DNA of 63,325 bases from Flavobacteriales bacterium (lineage in GTDB: Bacteria; Bacteroidota; Bacteroidia; JANQJC01): assembly GCA_028281825.1 (NCBI GenBank), contig JANQJC010000088.1, positions 1-63,325 of the forward strand, in the 5' to 3' direction. The position numbers were made by a program, and so were the translations under genes. Numbering within the stretch: the first letter of the stretch is position 1; every line of letters begins with the position of its first letter. Positions 8,680-18,929 of the stretch are shown here, piece after piece. The notes under the pieces were generated by a model. The model searched no databases, was not told the origin of the DNA, and saw only the letters and a list, made by a program, of their open reading frames with translations.

Positions 8680-10734
8680 TTGAAGAAGTATAAAAGACAT
8701 CTGGTTACGTCTGCACTTCCATACGCAAATGGCCCTTTACACATCGGGCATATTGCAGGTGCTTATCTGCCAGCAGATATATATGTTCGTTTCCTTAGGA
8801 TGAAGGGGGAAGACGTTGCTTTTATCTGCGGTTCAGATGAACATGGTGCCGCCATCACTATTCAGGCCAAAAGAGAAGGTGTTACTCCACAACAGGTAGT
8901 AGATAAGTATCATACCATCAATAAAAAAGCGTTTGAAGACTTCGGTATTGCCTTTGATATCTATCATCGAACCAGTTCTGAGCTACACCACAAAACAGCT
9001 TCTGACTTTTTCACTGTTCTTAATGCTAAAGGCGATTTTGAGAAAAGGGAGAGCGAACAGTTTTATGATGAAGAAGCCAAACAGTTTTTGGCCGATAGAT
9101 ATATCATTGGTACTTGCCCTAAATGCAGTTATGAAAATGCCTATGGCGACCAATGCGAGAACTGTGGTTCCTCACTCAACCCGACAGACCTTATTAATCC
9201 CCGTTCCACGCTAAGTGGTGGGAAGCCGGTTTTGAAAAAAACAGTGCACTGGTACTTGCCTATGAACGAAGATGAAGAATGGGTAAAGACTTTTATTAAT
9301 GAAGGGACTATTGATGGCTATGAACATCATAACCCTAAAAACTGGAAAAACCACGTTTTGGGCCAGTGCAATTCATGGCTGGATAGTGGCCTGCAGCCCC
9401 GCGCCATGACACGTGACCTGGATTGGGGAGTCAAAGTACCGCTAGAAGAAGCCGATGGCAAAGTATTATATGTGTGGTTAGATGCACCAATAGGATACAT
9501 CTCAGCTACCAAGCAATGGGCTGAAGACAATGATAAAGAGTGGTCAGACTATTGGCAAAGCAAATCCACCAAACTAGTCCACTTTATTGGCAAGGATAAT
9601 ATTGTATTCCATTGCATCATCTTTCCTATTTTGCTTAAAAGGCACGGTGATTTTATCCTTCCGAATAATGTCCCAGCCAATGAGTTTTTAAACTTGGAAG
9701 GCCAAAAGCTTTCTACCTCAAAAAACTGGGCCGTTTGGCTGCATGAATATATGGAAGACTTCGCTGAGAGACAAGACGTCTTGAGATATGTGTTGTGTTC
9801 TATAGCTCCAGAGGCAAAAGACAGCGAGTTCACCTGGAAGGATTTCCAGGCGAGAAATAATAATGAATTAGTGGCCATCTTGGGCAACTTCGTAAACCGG
9901 GCTATTGTACTCACCCACAAATATTTTGACGGAAAAGTGCCTGAGTCAAAAGTGGATACTGCTGTTTTGAACACAGTATGCAACCATTACGATAAGGTGG
10001 AAGAAGCCATACTTAAATATAATTTCCGTCAGGCATTGGCTGAAGCAATGAATGTTGCACGTATCGGCAACAAGTACCTGGCTGATAGTGAACCATGGAA
10101 ACTTATTAAAACTGACCCTGCCAAAACAGCTGAAATTATACACACTTCATTACTGATTGCCACTCACCTATCACATATTTTGGAGCCGTTTTTACCTCAC
10201 ACGATGAAAAAATTGAGGGGCTTGCTCAATATTAAAAATCACTTAAGCTGGCACTTTGAGGAGACACAACTATTAAGGCCTGGGCAACAAGTCAACCCAG
10301 CTGAACATTTGTTCACCCCTATTGAAGACAGCACTATTGAGGCCCAAATACAAAAGTTGGAAAACAACAAAAAAGCAAAGGCTACGCAAACCAACGGGCA
10401 AGCAAAAACTCCCATTTCTTTTGAAGACTTTACCAAACTTGACCTGAAAGTAGTCACCATACTTGAAGCTGAAAAAGTACCTAAAACTAATAAGCTGCTC
10501 AAGCTTAAAGTGGACTTGGGAGATGAGCAACGCACTGTTGTTTCAGGCATAGCTGGTTCCTACTCCCCTGAAGATATCATAGGCAGGCAAGTCATTCTTC
10601 TCGCCAACCTTGAGCCTAGAAAAATAAAGGGTATCGAATCGCAGGGTATGATATTGATGGCCGATGGTGAAGGCGAAGACCTATCCTTTGTTTCTCCTGA
10701 AAAGAAAGTAGATAATGGGGGAAAAGTAAGTTAA
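8680..10734 (+). CDS. metG: Methionyl-tRNA synthetase
   Basis: It charges tRNA-Met and initiator tRNA with methionine. The TTG at 8680 gives [19 protein letters not shown], the usual N-terminus; the frame is open further upstream but that part overlaps the promoter box. HIGH is at residues 21-24. The zinc knuckle uses Cys146, Cys149, Cys159 and Cys162. The KMSKS loop reads KLSTS (343-347). The C-terminal 105 residues form the EMAPII/Trbp111-type tRNA-binding domain that dimerises the enzyme. Length (684 aa) is normal. Confidence 0.96.
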   Translation: MKKYKRHLVTSALPYANGPLHIGHIAGAYLPADIYVRFLRMKGEDVAFICGSDEHGAAITIQAKREGVTPQQVVDKYHTINKKAFEDFGIAFDIYHRTSSELHHKTASDFFTVLNAKGDFEKRESEQFYDEEAKQFLADRYIIGTCPKCSYENAYGDQCENCGSSLNPTDLINPRSTLSGGKPVLKKTVHWYLPMNEDEEWVKTFINEGTIDGYEHHNPKNWKNHVLGQCNSWLDSGLQPRAMTRDLDWGVKVPLEEADGKVLYVWLDAPIGYISATKQWAEDNDKEWSDYWQSKSTKLVHFIGKDNIVFHCIIFPILLKRHGDFILPNNVPANEFLNLEGQKLSTSKNWAVWLHEYMEDFAERQDVLRYVLCSIAPEAKDSEFTWKDFQARNNNELVAILGNFVNRAIVLTHKYFDGKVPESKVDTAVLNTVCNHYDKVEEAILKYNFRQALAEAMNVARIGNKYLADSEPWKLIKTDPAKTAEIIHTSLLIATHLSHILEPFLPHTMKKLRGLLNIKNHLSWHFEETQLLRPGQQVNPAEHLFTPIEDSTIEAQIQKLENNKKAKATQTNGQAKTPISFEDFTKLDLKVVTILEAEKVPKTNKLLKLKVDLGDEQRTVVSGIAGSYSPEDIIGRQVILLANLEPRKIKGIESQGMILMADGEGEDLSFVSPEKKVDNGGKVS

Positions 10735-10784
10735 AATCCAATTAAGACATTTTCAGTAGTTATTCTCTGTTCAGTTATAATTAA

Positions 10785-10792
10785 TACCTTTG
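10785..10792 (+). promoter_or_regulatory. -7 box of tatA (TACCTTTG)
   Basis: An exact TAnnTTTG element 18 nt before the tatA ATG, predicting a leader of about 15 nt for the tatA-gatA transcript. Confidence 0.55.
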
Positions 10793-10810
10793 TGGTAAGA
10801 TTTAAAAGCG

Positions 10811-11002
10811 ATGAATTCAACCGTATTATTGTTTTCTTTAGGTGGGCCTGAGATTATTCTCATCCTCTTGATAGTGTTGCTATTGTTTGGAGGTAGAAAA
10901 ATTCCTGAATTGATGAAAGGTTTGGGTAAAGGCATGAAAGAGTTTAAGGATGCCTCAAAAGGTGATGAAGAGAACAAAGACAACAAACCTGCTGACAAAT
11001 AA
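10811..11002 (+). CDS. tatA: Sec-independent translocase subunit TatA/TatE
   Basis: This 63-residue pore subunit of the twin-arginine translocase has one N-terminal membrane helix ([15 protein letters not shown]), the hinge [11 protein letters not shown], and an amphipathic helix leading to a charged tail. It exports folded proteins such as the Fe-S subunit ActB encoded later in this window, which carries a twin-Arg signal. TatC is not in the window. It is followed after 29 nt by gatA. Confidence 0.93.
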   Translation: MNSTVLLFSLGGPEIILILLIVLLLFGGRKIPELMKGLGKGMKEFKDASKGDEENKDNKPADK

Positions 11003-11031
11003 ATTTTGTTGAACTCCCTTGCCTGATACTG

Positions 11032-12483
11032 TTGGAGAACAAGCCACTTACAACTGCAAAATCCTATTCTGAAAGTCGTCAAGATATTCTTGATGGCCAT
11101 ACTACTTGTGTTGAGACTGTTCGTCATTTCCTGAATAAAATAGCTGAAAACGCTCACTTGAATGCATTTCTCGAAGTGTTTGAAGAAACTGCACTTGAGC
11201 AAGCAAAAGCTATTGACCACAAAATTGCCAATGGGCAGGCCAGTAAGTTAGCGGGTATGGTAATAGGCATAAAAGACAATATCTGCTACAAAGGGCACAA
11301 AGTATCAGCTTCTTCAAAAATATTAGAGGGCTTTGAGTCTCTTTATAGTGCAACTGTGATTGAAAGACTAATCGCTGAAGACGCTATTATAATTGGCAGG
11401 CTCAACTGCGATGAGTTTGCCATGGGCAGCTCTAACGAAAACTCTGCATTTGGCAATGTATTAAATCCACATGATGTTACAAGGGTAACAGGTGGTTCAT
11501 CAGGTGGTTCTGCTGCTGCCGTTGCCGCAGGCCTATGTCATGTTACCCTTGGCTCAGATACGGGTGGTTCTATACGCCAACCTGCCTCATTTTGTGGCAT
11601 AGTAGGCATGAAACCTACCTATGGCAGAGTTTCAAGGTGGGGGCTTCTGGCTTACGCTTCTTCTTTTGACCAAATAGGCCCTTTATCACACTCCGTGCAA
11701 GATACAGCCCTTGTTTTGGAAGTAATGGCTGGGGCAGACGACTACGATAGCACAGCCTTAACTACAAAAGTGCTTCCATATTCCCAGAGGTTAAATCATA
11801 GTGGCAAAGTGAAAGTGGCTTATTTGAAAGATTGCCTTGAAAATGAAAGCTTAAACCCTGAGATTAAGGAGCATGTAAACACCACTATTAAAAACTTAAA
11901 GAACGAAGGTCATACAGTAGAAGCTGTGGACTTTCCATTCCTAGACTACCTTGTTCCTGCTTATTACGTATTGACTACTGCGGAAGCTTCTTCTAATTTA
12001 TCGCGTTACGCTGGTATTCTTTACGGGCATCAGAGTAAAAATGCCACTGACTTAGAGTCTACGTATAAAAAATCAAGAACGGAGGGGTTCGGCAAAGAAG
12101 TAAAACGCAGGATAATGCTCGGCACATTTGTATTGAGCGCGGGTTACTATGATGCCTATTATTCTAAAGCGCAAAAAGTACGTAGGATATTACAGGATAA
12201 AGTGAATGATATATTTAAAAACTACGACTTTATCATAATACCAACCACCCCTGATGTTGCATTTAAAATGGGTGAAAACGCAAATGATCCCATTAAAATG
12301 TACCTGGAAGACTTATTTACCGTATTAGCTAACCTGGTGGGAACGCCTGCTATATCATTGCCGACTGGCAAATCGCAACATGGACTTCCTTTTGGCGTAC
12401 AACTAATAGGAAAAAGAAACCAGGAAGATAAATTATTGGCTTTTTCTAATTACTTAGTAGAAAAAGTAAGGCAGTCAGTGTAA
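11032..12483 (+). CDS. gatA: Glutamyl-tRNA(Gln) amidotransferase subunit A
   Basis: This is the glutaminase subunit of GatCAB, which converts Glu-tRNA(Gln) (and Asp-tRNA(Asn)) to the amidated form. The amidase signature is complete: Lys81 in VIGIKDNI, the cis-Ser156 in GGSSGGSAAA and the nucleophile Ser180 in GSDTGGSIRQP. This is the same spacing as in characterised GatA. The likely start is TTG at 11032, and the first clear homology begins a few residues later. gatB and gatC are not adjacent. Confidence 0.93.
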   Translation: MENKPLTTAKSYSESRQDILDGHTTCVETVRHFLNKIAENAHLNAFLEVFEETALEQAKAIDHKIANGQASKLAGMVIGIKDNICYKGHKVSASSKILEGFESLYSATVIERLIAEDAIIIGRLNCDEFAMGSSNENSAFGNVLNPHDVTRVTGGSSGGSAAAVAAGLCHVTLGSDTGGSIRQPASFCGIVGMKPTYGRVSRWGLLAYASSFDQIGPLSHSVQDTALVLEVMAGADDYDSTALTTKVLPYSQRLNHSGKVKVAYLKDCLENESLNPEIKEHVNTTIKNLKNEGHTVEAVDFPFLDYLVPAYYVLTTAEASSNLSRYAGILYGHQSKNATDLESTYKKSRTEGFGKEVKRRIMLGTFVLSAGYYDAYYSKAQKVRRILQDKVNDIFKNYDFIIIPTTPDVAFKMGENANDPIKMYLEDLFTVLANLVGTPAISLPTGKSQHGLPFGVQLIGKRNQEDKLLAFSNYLVEKVRQSV

Positions 12484-12560
12484 ATTGTGAATAAAAACCG
12501 CATTAGCATATATTTTTCAAAGGGATAAAATAATTCTTTTGTAAAAAGCGTTTAACAGAC

Positions 12561-14039
12561 ATGAAAACTAAAAGGGAAATATTAAAAGCGCTACCACTAA
12601 CAGTGATACTTCTTATTGCTGGGCTACTGCCATTCAAAGGTCATACCCAAACGCCTGAGAATGACTCACTCTGGGCCATAGCTGAAGACGACCCTGTTAT
12701 TGTCATGCTAGACAATATGATAACCCTGGAGCACTTCAAAAGCTCTTCCTTTACTACAGATACAAGCATCCTTAATGTTTATAATTTCCCTCAAGACTCC
12801 GTTCCGGTATATTCTGATGAAGTTTATACCTACAGGTTAAAGCAACTCAATAATAGAACACCTTTTAACCTGGTGTATAACCAGGCTGTAAAAAACTACA
12901 TTGATGCATACGCTATCAAGAACAAGAGAAAAGTGGCACAGCTCTTAGGTAAAGCTGAAATGTATTTTCCAATGATGGAGGAAATACTAGACAGGTATGA
13001 AATGCCTTTGGAGCTTAAATACCTGGCCATTGTGGAATCCGCTTTAAGCCCTAAAGCACGGTCAAGGTCAGGAGCGGTTGGTTTATGGCAGTTTCTTTAC
13101 AGAACGGGTAAAATCTATAACCTAAACGTAACTTCTTACATTGATGAGAGAAGCGACCCTTATTTAGCAACAATCGCGGCATGTGAATACATGAAGTATT
13201 TATACAACATGTTTGGCAATTGGGAGTTGGCCTTGGCTGCTTACAACGGAGGGCCTGGCACACTCAATAAAGCCATACGCAGGTCTGGTGGCAAGATGGA
13301 CTATTGGGCTTTACGGCCCTATTTGCCAAGGGAAACGAGAAGCTATGTCCCAGCATTTATCGCTGTGAACTATATTATGAACTATGCTTCTGCCCATAAC
13401 ATATTCCCTGAAAGGCCTTTAATATTGTACTACGAGATTGATACAGTTCATATCAAAGAAAAGGTATCATTTGAGAGCTTATCAGCTTCCCTTGATATAC
13501 CGATTGAACACCTTGAAGAGTTGAACCCCATGTATAAAAGGCAACTGATACCAAAAGGATACAAACACATGCCTTTGGTATTACCAAGAAATAAAGCAGG
13601 CTTATTTGTCACCAATGAAGAAGCTATTTACGCACTCAACAACCCAGCTCTTAATAATAATGGCAATGCTCAAACTGTTCAGAGCGAAGTAAGGCATATC
13701 CACAGGGTACAAAGGGGAGAGAATTTGAGCTTGATTGCCTCCAGGTATAAATGTACTGTCGATGACATCAGGGTATGGAACGACCTTAGAGGTTCCTTGA
13801 TTAATGAAGGACAAAAACTGGTAGTTTATGTCAATGAAAGACATAAAGTAACTGAAACCAGCACGGCAAGCTCTAATTCTTCAAGCAAAAGCAATTCTCA
13901 ATACCATACTGTTCAGCCAGGTGATACGTTGTGGGGTATCGCTAAAAAGAACAATATCACCATCTCTGACTTGATGCGCCTAAACAATATTGGGAGAAAT
14001 GAACCCCTAAAAGTTGGTTCTAGATTGAAGATAGGATAA
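12561..14039 (+). CDS. MltD-like lytic transglycosylase with two LysM domains
   Basis: It cleaves the glycan chain of peptidoglycan to form 1,6-anhydro-muropeptides. A signal peptide is visible (PLTVILLIAGLLPFKGHTQ). The SLT domain spans about 145-290, with catalytic Glu159 in LAIVESALSP, then GAVGLWQF and ALAAYNGGPG, all diagnostic. Two LysM modules follow (about 384-428, HRVQRGENLSLIASRY, and 450-492, YHTVQPGDTLWGIAKK). It should be periplasmic and bound to murein. It shares direction with the DUF4837 lipoprotein gene downstream. Confidence 0.92.
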   Translation: MKTKREILKALPLTVILLIAGLLPFKGHTQTPENDSLWAIAEDDPVIVMLDNMITLEHFKSSSFTTDTSILNVYNFPQDSVPVYSDEVYTYRLKQLNNRTPFNLVYNQAVKNYIDAYAIKNKRKVAQLLGKAEMYFPMMEEILDRYEMPLELKYLAIVESALSPKARSRSGAVGLWQFLYRTGKIYNLNVTSYIDERSDPYLATIAACEYMKYLYNMFGNWELALAAYNGGPGTLNKAIRRSGGKMDYWALRPYLPRETRSYVPAFIAVNYIMNYASAHNIFPERPLILYYEIDTVHIKEKVSFESLSASLDIPIEHLEELNPMYKRQLIPKGYKHMPLVLPRNKAGLFVTNEEAIYALNNPALNNNGNAQTVQSEVRHIHRVQRGENLSLIASRYKCTVDDIRVWNDLRGSLINEGQKLVVYVNERHKVTETSTASSNSSSKSNSQYHTVQPGDTLWGIAKKNNITISDLMRLNNIGRNEPLKVGSRLKIG

Positions 14040-14074
14040 TAAGGAAGTTCAATTTGCGTTATCCTCAAAAACCA

Positions 14075-15049
14075 ATGACTAAATTTCCCACCATAATCTT
14101 AATTGCACTATTTAGTTTATTGGCGTGCAACCCATCTGACGAAGATATTCTACCAGGCATTACAGGAAGGGCTGGCGAGCTGGTGATAGTGGCCGACAAC
14201 AAATACTGGGATGCTTCAACTGGTGACCAAGTTCTCGGCTTAGTCGCAAAAGAGGTGATGGGAATACCCCAATCCGAGCCTTTATTTGACCCTGTTCATG
14301 TCGACCCGTCCAACTTTTCAAGCATTTTCAGAACTCATCGCAACATCTTCTATATCGATATTGACCCTGAGAAAAAGGAAGCGCTGGAAGTAAGAAAAGA
14401 TGGCTGGGCCACTCCTCAAATAATAGTAAACCTTACTGCTAAAGATACAGCCAGAGTAAGGGCTATTCTTGATGCTAAAGGTTCAAAAATCGTTCAACAC
14501 TTTTTGGATAAAGAGAAAGAAAGGAACATTGAAAGCTATATCAAACAGAAGGACAACCTATTGACTGATATGGTATCCAACAAGTTTGGAATTAAAATGG
14601 CTATCCCCAAGAGCTTCGATGTAGCCCGCGAAGAAGATAACTTTATGTGGATAAGACAAGAGACTGGGGACTTAAGCATGGGATTGTTGATTACCACTTT
14701 TGAGTATACTGATACGGCTACTTTCACAATCAATTACTTGGCTGACCAGAGAGATACCATTACTAAGGAATACGTTCCTGGACCTGAAGATGGAACCTAT
14801 ATGGTTACATACAGAGATTACCCAATTACTTTCGAAAAAACACAACTGAATGGCAAGTACGCAGCTAAAATATACGGCCTATGGAACATGGAAGGTGACT
14901 TTATGGGAGGGCCGTTTGTCAACTATTCTTTTGTCGACCCTTCAGGTGATAAAGTAGTAATGATTGATGGTTTTATATTCGCCCCTAAGTTGGATAAACG
15001 CAATTTGGTTAGACAACTGGATGCCATTATTTCAACTACCACATACTAG
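14075..15049 (+). CDS. DUF4837 lipoprotein
   Basis: A predicted lipoprotein with lipobox LLAC (Cys at about residue 19) after a short hydrophobic stretch. ITGRAGELVIVAD and the C-terminal FIFAPKLDKRNLVRQLDAI are typical of DUF4837, a Bacteroidota family of unknown function. ATG at 14075 is preferred over an upstream TTG because it puts the signal sequence at the normal distance from the N-terminus. The stop codon overlaps the stop of the convergent acylase gene. Confidence 0.82.
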   Translation: MTKFPTIILIALFSLLACNPSDEDILPGITGRAGELVIVADNKYWDASTGDQVLGLVAKEVMGIPQSEPLFDPVHVDPSNFSSIFRTHRNIFYIDIDPEKKEALEVRKDGWATPQIIVNLTAKDTARVRAILDAKGSKIVQHFLDKEKERNIESYIKQKDNLLTDMVSNKFGIKMAIPKSFDVAREEDNFMWIRQETGDLSMGLLITTFEYTDTATFTINYLADQRDTITKEYVPGPEDGTYMVTYRDYPITFEKTQLNGKYAAKIYGLWNMEGDFMGGPFVNYSFVDPSGDKVVMIDGFIFAPKLDKRNLVRQLDAIISTTTY

Positions 15050-17394
15050 CTCTCCAAAGTCAATCTATACTTTTCTTCTTTTTCTACCTGTTCCCTTGTC
15101 CAAAGCATAGACCTATACTGCCCTTTGTACCACATTTCAGCTTGGTCTCCATAGTTAGGGCTACCTGGCTGTCCTGAATTACCTGGTGGCAATATACATT
15201 CTGATTTTGCCAAATCACCCATATCTACTATTTGACGCCAACTGGCACACACGAGGTTTCCACTCTCAAAGCCCTCATTGTAGTGAATAGCCGTTTGGTG
15301 AACGGTATCTGTATCGCCACCCATTTCAAAAGGACCGATGTTGAATATTTTATCCAAAGGCTTTTGCGCACCCAAAGCATGAGGAAACACCAATTCATGC
15401 ATCCTGCCCCACCTCCATTGAGTGCGGTCACTTCCTAGTTTCTCCTCAATTATATCCAAGGCATCGGCTATGCTTTTGAGGATGAGTTGCTCCTTCCCCC
15501 CTGCTTGTTTCAGCCACCAGGAAGTCGAGTCATCCAGCACTCTGAGCATCATGGTGGTATCATGCCCATAAAACTCGCTGATACCTGAAACTATCGGCCT
15601 GAAGGGTTTGCCACGGTATAGCTCAGCCAGCTCCTTTTCCAGTGGCTTCTCCAAAAGGTTTCTAGCCATTCTATCACGCACTATCTCAAAAAGCAATCCA
15701 CCCAATGATTGAGCCTCCAGGCTACCATCCCAATTTTGCAATTGATTGATAGCCCAACTCACTTTTTCATTATCACTTTTTAGTCCCTCAAAATGCTTCT
15801 TGAAATCCCGGGCTACCATACTTTGATAATCCAGATGGTATTTTTTGAAATCAGCGGGTCCAAATTTTCTATCCTCACCCAATAGCTCTTCCAATCGCGC
15901 TGCGCGATAACCGTTCATCCAACTTTCACCCAGGTAATGCGGAAAATCGTCATCCACCACTTTATGGTTACACGATATCACATGCCCCTTTTCAGGATTG
16001 AGTGCATGGGGCATCTCTTCGAAAGGCACATAGCCAGTCCAATCGTTTTCACCTGTCCACCCTTCTGATGGCAATTTACCTTTTCCGCCTGCTCTCACTG
16101 GCACTTTTCCGCTCATGTAATAGCCTATATTACCATGCACATCAGCATAGGTAACATTCAATGCTGGAGACTCAACGTACTTAATAGCCCCCGCAAAATC
16201 ATCCCAACCTTGCGCTTTATTCAGGTTATACCAACCTCGCATCAATTGCCCCGGCTCAAGACACACACTCTTGATGGCAATTTTCCTATCATTGTAATTG
16301 GCCACATCAGAAATCACAGGGCCATGACGGGTGATTACCACTTTCTCTACATGGGTTTCTTTTCTGCCCTTTACCTTTATCTCTTCCTCAATAATGGTTG
16401 ACTTCTCCCATTGACCATTGAACTCATATTCGATACAACTATCATCTTTGAATTTCTCCACGTACAAATCCTGAATATCAGTATAAGCGAGCGTCATTCC
16501 CCATGCGATGTGGGTATTATGGCCGATAAGTACTTGTGGAAGCCCCGGAACCGTTACACCCGTTACATTTTCTTCACCCACAATCAGGTGATTCTCATAC
16601 CAAATGGAAGGTAAGGTCATCGGCAAGTGGGGGTCATTGCACAAAAAAGGCGCGCCCGTTACCGACTTCTCTTTACTGATTGCCCAGGCATTACTACCCT
16701 TTACCTCTTGAATAAAAGGCCCTTTGAGTGCCTCGAGGCGTCCATCATCCAGTATCCGGTTCACCTCAATACCCTTGGGCAGACCGATTGGGTTTTCTTT
16801 CCTATACCTAGGGTCGATTTCATCGGCATGCTCGGCACCAACGGCATCTATCAAACGGCTGCGAATAATCTCACCCTGCCATGAAAAACACATTTGCCAA
16901 GCCATCAATCGTGAGAAAGCCAAAAGGTGAGTCACTTCCCACTTGGCAGGTTTGATGCCCACTAGGGAAAACTCAATGGGCATTTTACTACCCTTGTGCT
17001 CAAGGAAAGCATTGATACCCGATACATATTTGGTAAGCAGACGCTTGATTTCATCATCGGCAAGTTCCCAGTCTTCTTCTGCTATGCGATGGAAACCGAA
17101 AGTACGCACTGTACGGTCCGTATCTAAACCAATTTCCCCGAAAATTTCACTCACCTTACCTAACGCCACACGGCGGTTGAGTTCCATTTGCCACAGGCGG
17201 TCTTGCGCATGCACAAATCCTTGTGCAATGGCTAAGTCGTCCATGTTTTGGGCGTAGATATGAGGCGCCCCCCATTTATCACGAATAACTTCTACCTTAT
17301 CCTGCAAGCCCAGCACCCTAAGCTCACCAGAAACTTGAGGCAGCCTTCTCTTGCCCAAACCAAATATCAATGGTTTTAACAGTTTTGCTATCAT
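15046..17394 (-). CDS. Penicillin acylase family protein (Ntn hydrolase)
   Basis: This 782-residue protein is of the peptidase S45 family: penicillin G acylase, cephalosporin or acyl-homoserine-lactone acylases. These cleave amide bonds of acylated small molecules and mature by autocatalytic cleavage. The alpha part shows RDKWGAPHIYAQNMDDLAIAQGFVHAQDRLWQME. The beta chain would begin at Ser234 in KGSNAWAIS. The CNDPHLPMTLPSIWYE stretch follows at the usual distance. The N-terminus has only a weak hydrophobic segment (LLKPLIFGLG), so export is uncertain. The natural substrate cannot be told from sequence. Confidence 0.88.
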   Translation of the reverse strand: MIAKLLKPLIFGLGKRRLPQVSGELRVLGLQDKVEVIRDKWGAPHIYAQNMDDLAIAQGFVHAQDRLWQMELNRRVALGKVSEIFGEIGLDTDRTVRTFGFHRIAEEDWELADDEIKRLLTKYVSGINAFLEHKGSKMPIEFSLVGIKPAKWEVTHLLAFSRLMAWQMCFSWQGEIIRSRLIDAVGAEHADEIDPRYRKENPIGLPKGIEVNRILDDGRLEALKGPFIQEVKGSNAWAISKEKSVTGAPFLCNDPHLPMTLPSIWYENHLIVGEENVTGVTVPGLPQVLIGHNTHIAWGMTLAYTDIQDLYVEKFKDDSCIEYEFNGQWEKSTIIEEEIKVKGRKETHVEKVVITRHGPVISDVANYNDRKIAIKSVCLEPGQLMRGWYNLNKAQGWDDFAGAIKYVESPALNVTYADVHGNIGYYMSGKVPVRAGGKGKLPSEGWTGENDWTGYVPFEEMPHALNPEKGHVISCNHKVVDDDFPHYLGESWMNGYRAARLEELLGEDRKFGPADFKKYHLDYQSMVARDFKKHFEGLKSDNEKVSWAINQLQNWDGSLEAQSLGGLLFEIVRDRMARNLLEKPLEKELAELYRGKPFRPIVSGISEFYGHDTTMMLRVLDDSTSWWLKQAGGKEQLILKSIADALDIIEEKLGSDRTQWRWGRMHELVFPHALGAQKPLDKIFNIGPFEMGGDTDTVHQTAIHYNEGFESGNLVCASWRQIVDMGDLAKSECILPPGNSGQPGSPNYGDQAEMWYKGQYRSMLWTREQVEKEEKYRLTLES

Positions 17395-17435
17395 GACCCG
17401 AAAGATAGGAAATATTGTCGGAGCCTGGTTTTTGG

Positions 17436-17443
17436 TAACTTTA
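17436..17443 (+). promoter_or_regulatory. -33/-7 promoter of vsr (TTG-N18-TAACTTTA)
   Basis: TTG at 17415-17417 and TAACTTTA at 17436-17443 have the correct spacing, with one mismatch in the -7 box. The box ends 4 nt before the vsr ATG, which implies a leaderless or nearly leaderless mRNA. Confidence 0.5.
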
Positions 17444-17447
17444 CGGT

Positions 17448-17864
17448 ATGGACATTTTTGAGCCTAAAGTACGTTCCTATATCATGAGCCGCATTAAGGG
17501 TAAAGACACCAAACCCGAAATGTTGGTGCGCAAATATCTTTATGCCAATGGCTTTAGGTATAGGTTGCATGTAAACACCTTACCCGGCAAGCCAGATATT
17601 GTATTACGCAAATACAAAACAGTAATATTTGTCCACGGATGCTTTTGGCATGCCCACGAGAATTGCCCCGATTTTAAGCCACCTACCACCCGCCCCGAAT
17701 GGTGGGCCGAGAAATTCAGGAAAAACAGGGAGCGCGACCAGAAACACCGCGAACAACTACAGGCCCTTGGCTGGAAAGTGATAGTAGTTTGGCAATGCGG
17801 CCTGCAACCCGAAGTGATTGACGGCACCCTTAGCGAATTACTTCTGGATATATACAGGAAGTAA
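17448..17864 (+). CDS. vsr: Very short patch repair endonuclease (Vsr)
   Basis: Vsr nicks next to T:G mismatches that arise by deamination of 5-methylcytosine. The 138 residues cover the whole family: SRIKGKDTKPEMLVRKYLYANGFRYRLH, then LPGKPDIVLRKYKTVIFVHGCFWH (catalytic Asp and the zinc-site Cys-His), WWAEKFRKNRERDQ and the C-terminal GWKVIVVWQC. Vsr usually sits beside a cytosine-5 methyltransferase, but none is present in the window. It is more GC-rich than the AT-rich genes that follow, so the island may have a mixed origin. Confidence 0.93.
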   Translation: MDIFEPKVRSYIMSRIKGKDTKPEMLVRKYLYANGFRYRLHVNTLPGKPDIVLRKYKTVIFVHGCFWHAHENCPDFKPPTTRPEWWAEKFRKNRERDQKHREQLQALGWKVIVVWQCGLQPEVIDGTLSELLLDIYRK

Positions 17865-17935
17865 TCATCCTACTTCTGTTAATAACTAACCCTTGATGTG
17901 ACGCATAGTCCGTGGACAAGAGTGATTGACCTATC

Positions 17936-17943
17936 TACTTTTG
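17936..17943 (+). promoter_or_regulatory. -7 box of the small nuclease operon (TACTTTTG)
   Basis: An exact TAnnTTTG match ending 4 nt before the ATG at 17948, so the first codon would lie at or next to the start of transcription. Confidence 0.5.
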
Positions 17944-17947
17944 AAAA

Positions 17948-18154
17948 ATGAAAGGTCTTGATTTCCCAAATATGTTTTTGGTGGGTGACCAACCTACTAC
18001 GTGCCCATATTGTGGAGCAAGAACAGAAATACTACTTGATTTTTCACACACCATCAATCAAGTGATGGTACATAAATGCATGGATAGAAATTGTGGGTTT
18101 GAGTTTGTTGAGATTTATAAAGAAGATTGTATAGATTTGGGACTTATCAACTAA
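17948..18154 (+). CDS. Small zinc-ribbon-like protein of unknown function
   Basis: This 68-residue protein has two cysteine pairs, CPYCGARTEIL near residues 19-22 and CMDRNCGFEF near residues 47-52, spaced as in a zinc ribbon. No family is recognised. It begins a tight operon: the HNH nuclease gene starts 4 nt after its stop. A structural or nucleic-acid-binding role alongside the nuclease is a guess. Confidence 0.6.
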   Translation: MKGLDFPNMFLVGDQPTTCPYCGARTEILLDFSHTINQVMVHKCMDRNCGFEFVEIYKEDCIDLGLIN

Positions 18155-18158
18155 GTAT

Positions 18159-18926
18159 ATGGCAAGAGTAAATTGGACCCGAGAGCAAACAATCATTGCA
18201 TTGAACCTTTATTGTAAAATCCCTTTTGGAAAGTCGCATAGCAGAAACCCTGATGTGCAAAAAGTCGCCCAGCTAATTGGACGTTCACCTGGAGCAGTGG
18301 CTCGTAAATTGGGCAATTTCGGCAGTCTTGATCCCGAGTTAAAAAAGAGGGACATTAAAGGACTAGAAAATCGTAGTGCTTTAGATGAAAAAATTTGGAA
18401 TGAGTTTCAAGATGCTCCTGAAAGACTTGCCTACGAAAGCGAATTACTCATTGCGAATAGGAAGCAAGTAGCTCTGGAAATCTCATCCGAAATTGACATT
18501 GAAGGATTGCCAAAAGAAGGAAAAGAGAGGGAAATAATAGTAAGAGCAAGAGTTAATCAAGGGTTCTTTCGCAAAGCCGTTTTGAGTTCATATGATTTTT
18601 GTTGTTGTATCACTGGTTTAAACAATCCTGCTTTATTGGTGGCAGGACATATCAACAAATGGAGCGATGATGAGAAGAACAGAATGAATCCTAAAAATGG
18701 CTTGAGCCTCAATAGGCTTCATGATTCAGCATTTGAAAGTGGACTAATTACTATTACACCAGAATATAAAATTTTGGTTTCCCCTGTCTTAAAAGAAGAT
18801 AAAAAGAACCCAGCTATTAAAGATTACTTTCTAAAGTATGAGAAACAATCTATCATCATGCCTAAGAAATTCCCTCCAAGTAAAAATTTTCTTAAAATGC
18901 ACAATGAAGAAAGATTTCAAAAATAG
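18159..18926 (+). CDS. HNH endonuclease (HNH_2 type), possible restriction enzyme
   Basis: The N-terminal part (about 5-60, WTREQTIIALNLYCKIPFGK, then VAQLIGRSPGAVARKLGNF) resembles a helix-turn-helix found ahead of HNH_2 nucleases. The HNH core lies at about 145-195. His164 in AGHINKW, Asn180 in NPKNGLSL and His188 in RLHDSAF fit the H-N-H metal site, and paired Cys residues precede it. Family members are often annotated as putative restriction endonucleases. No DNA methyltransferase is seen here, so it would need either a modification-dependent specificity or protection encoded elsewhere. It sits in a four-gene operon with gaps of 4, 3 and 1 nt. Confidence 0.85.
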   Translation: MARVNWTREQTIIALNLYCKIPFGKSHSRNPDVQKVAQLIGRSPGAVARKLGNFGSLDPELKKRDIKGLENRSALDEKIWNEFQDAPERLAYESELLIANRKQVALEISSEIDIEGLPKEGKEREIIVRARVNQGFFRKAVLSSYDFCCCITGLNNPALLVAGHINKWSDDEKNRMNPKNGLSLNRLHDSAFESGLITITPEYKILVSPVLKEDKKNPAIKDYFLKYEKQSIIMPKKFPPSKNFLKMHNEERFQK

Positions 18927-18929
18927 GTA

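Noticed and set aside
9549-9983. Minus-strand open frame of 144 codons inside metG
   Set aside because: It is entirely antisense to conserved metG sequence and has no recognisable product.
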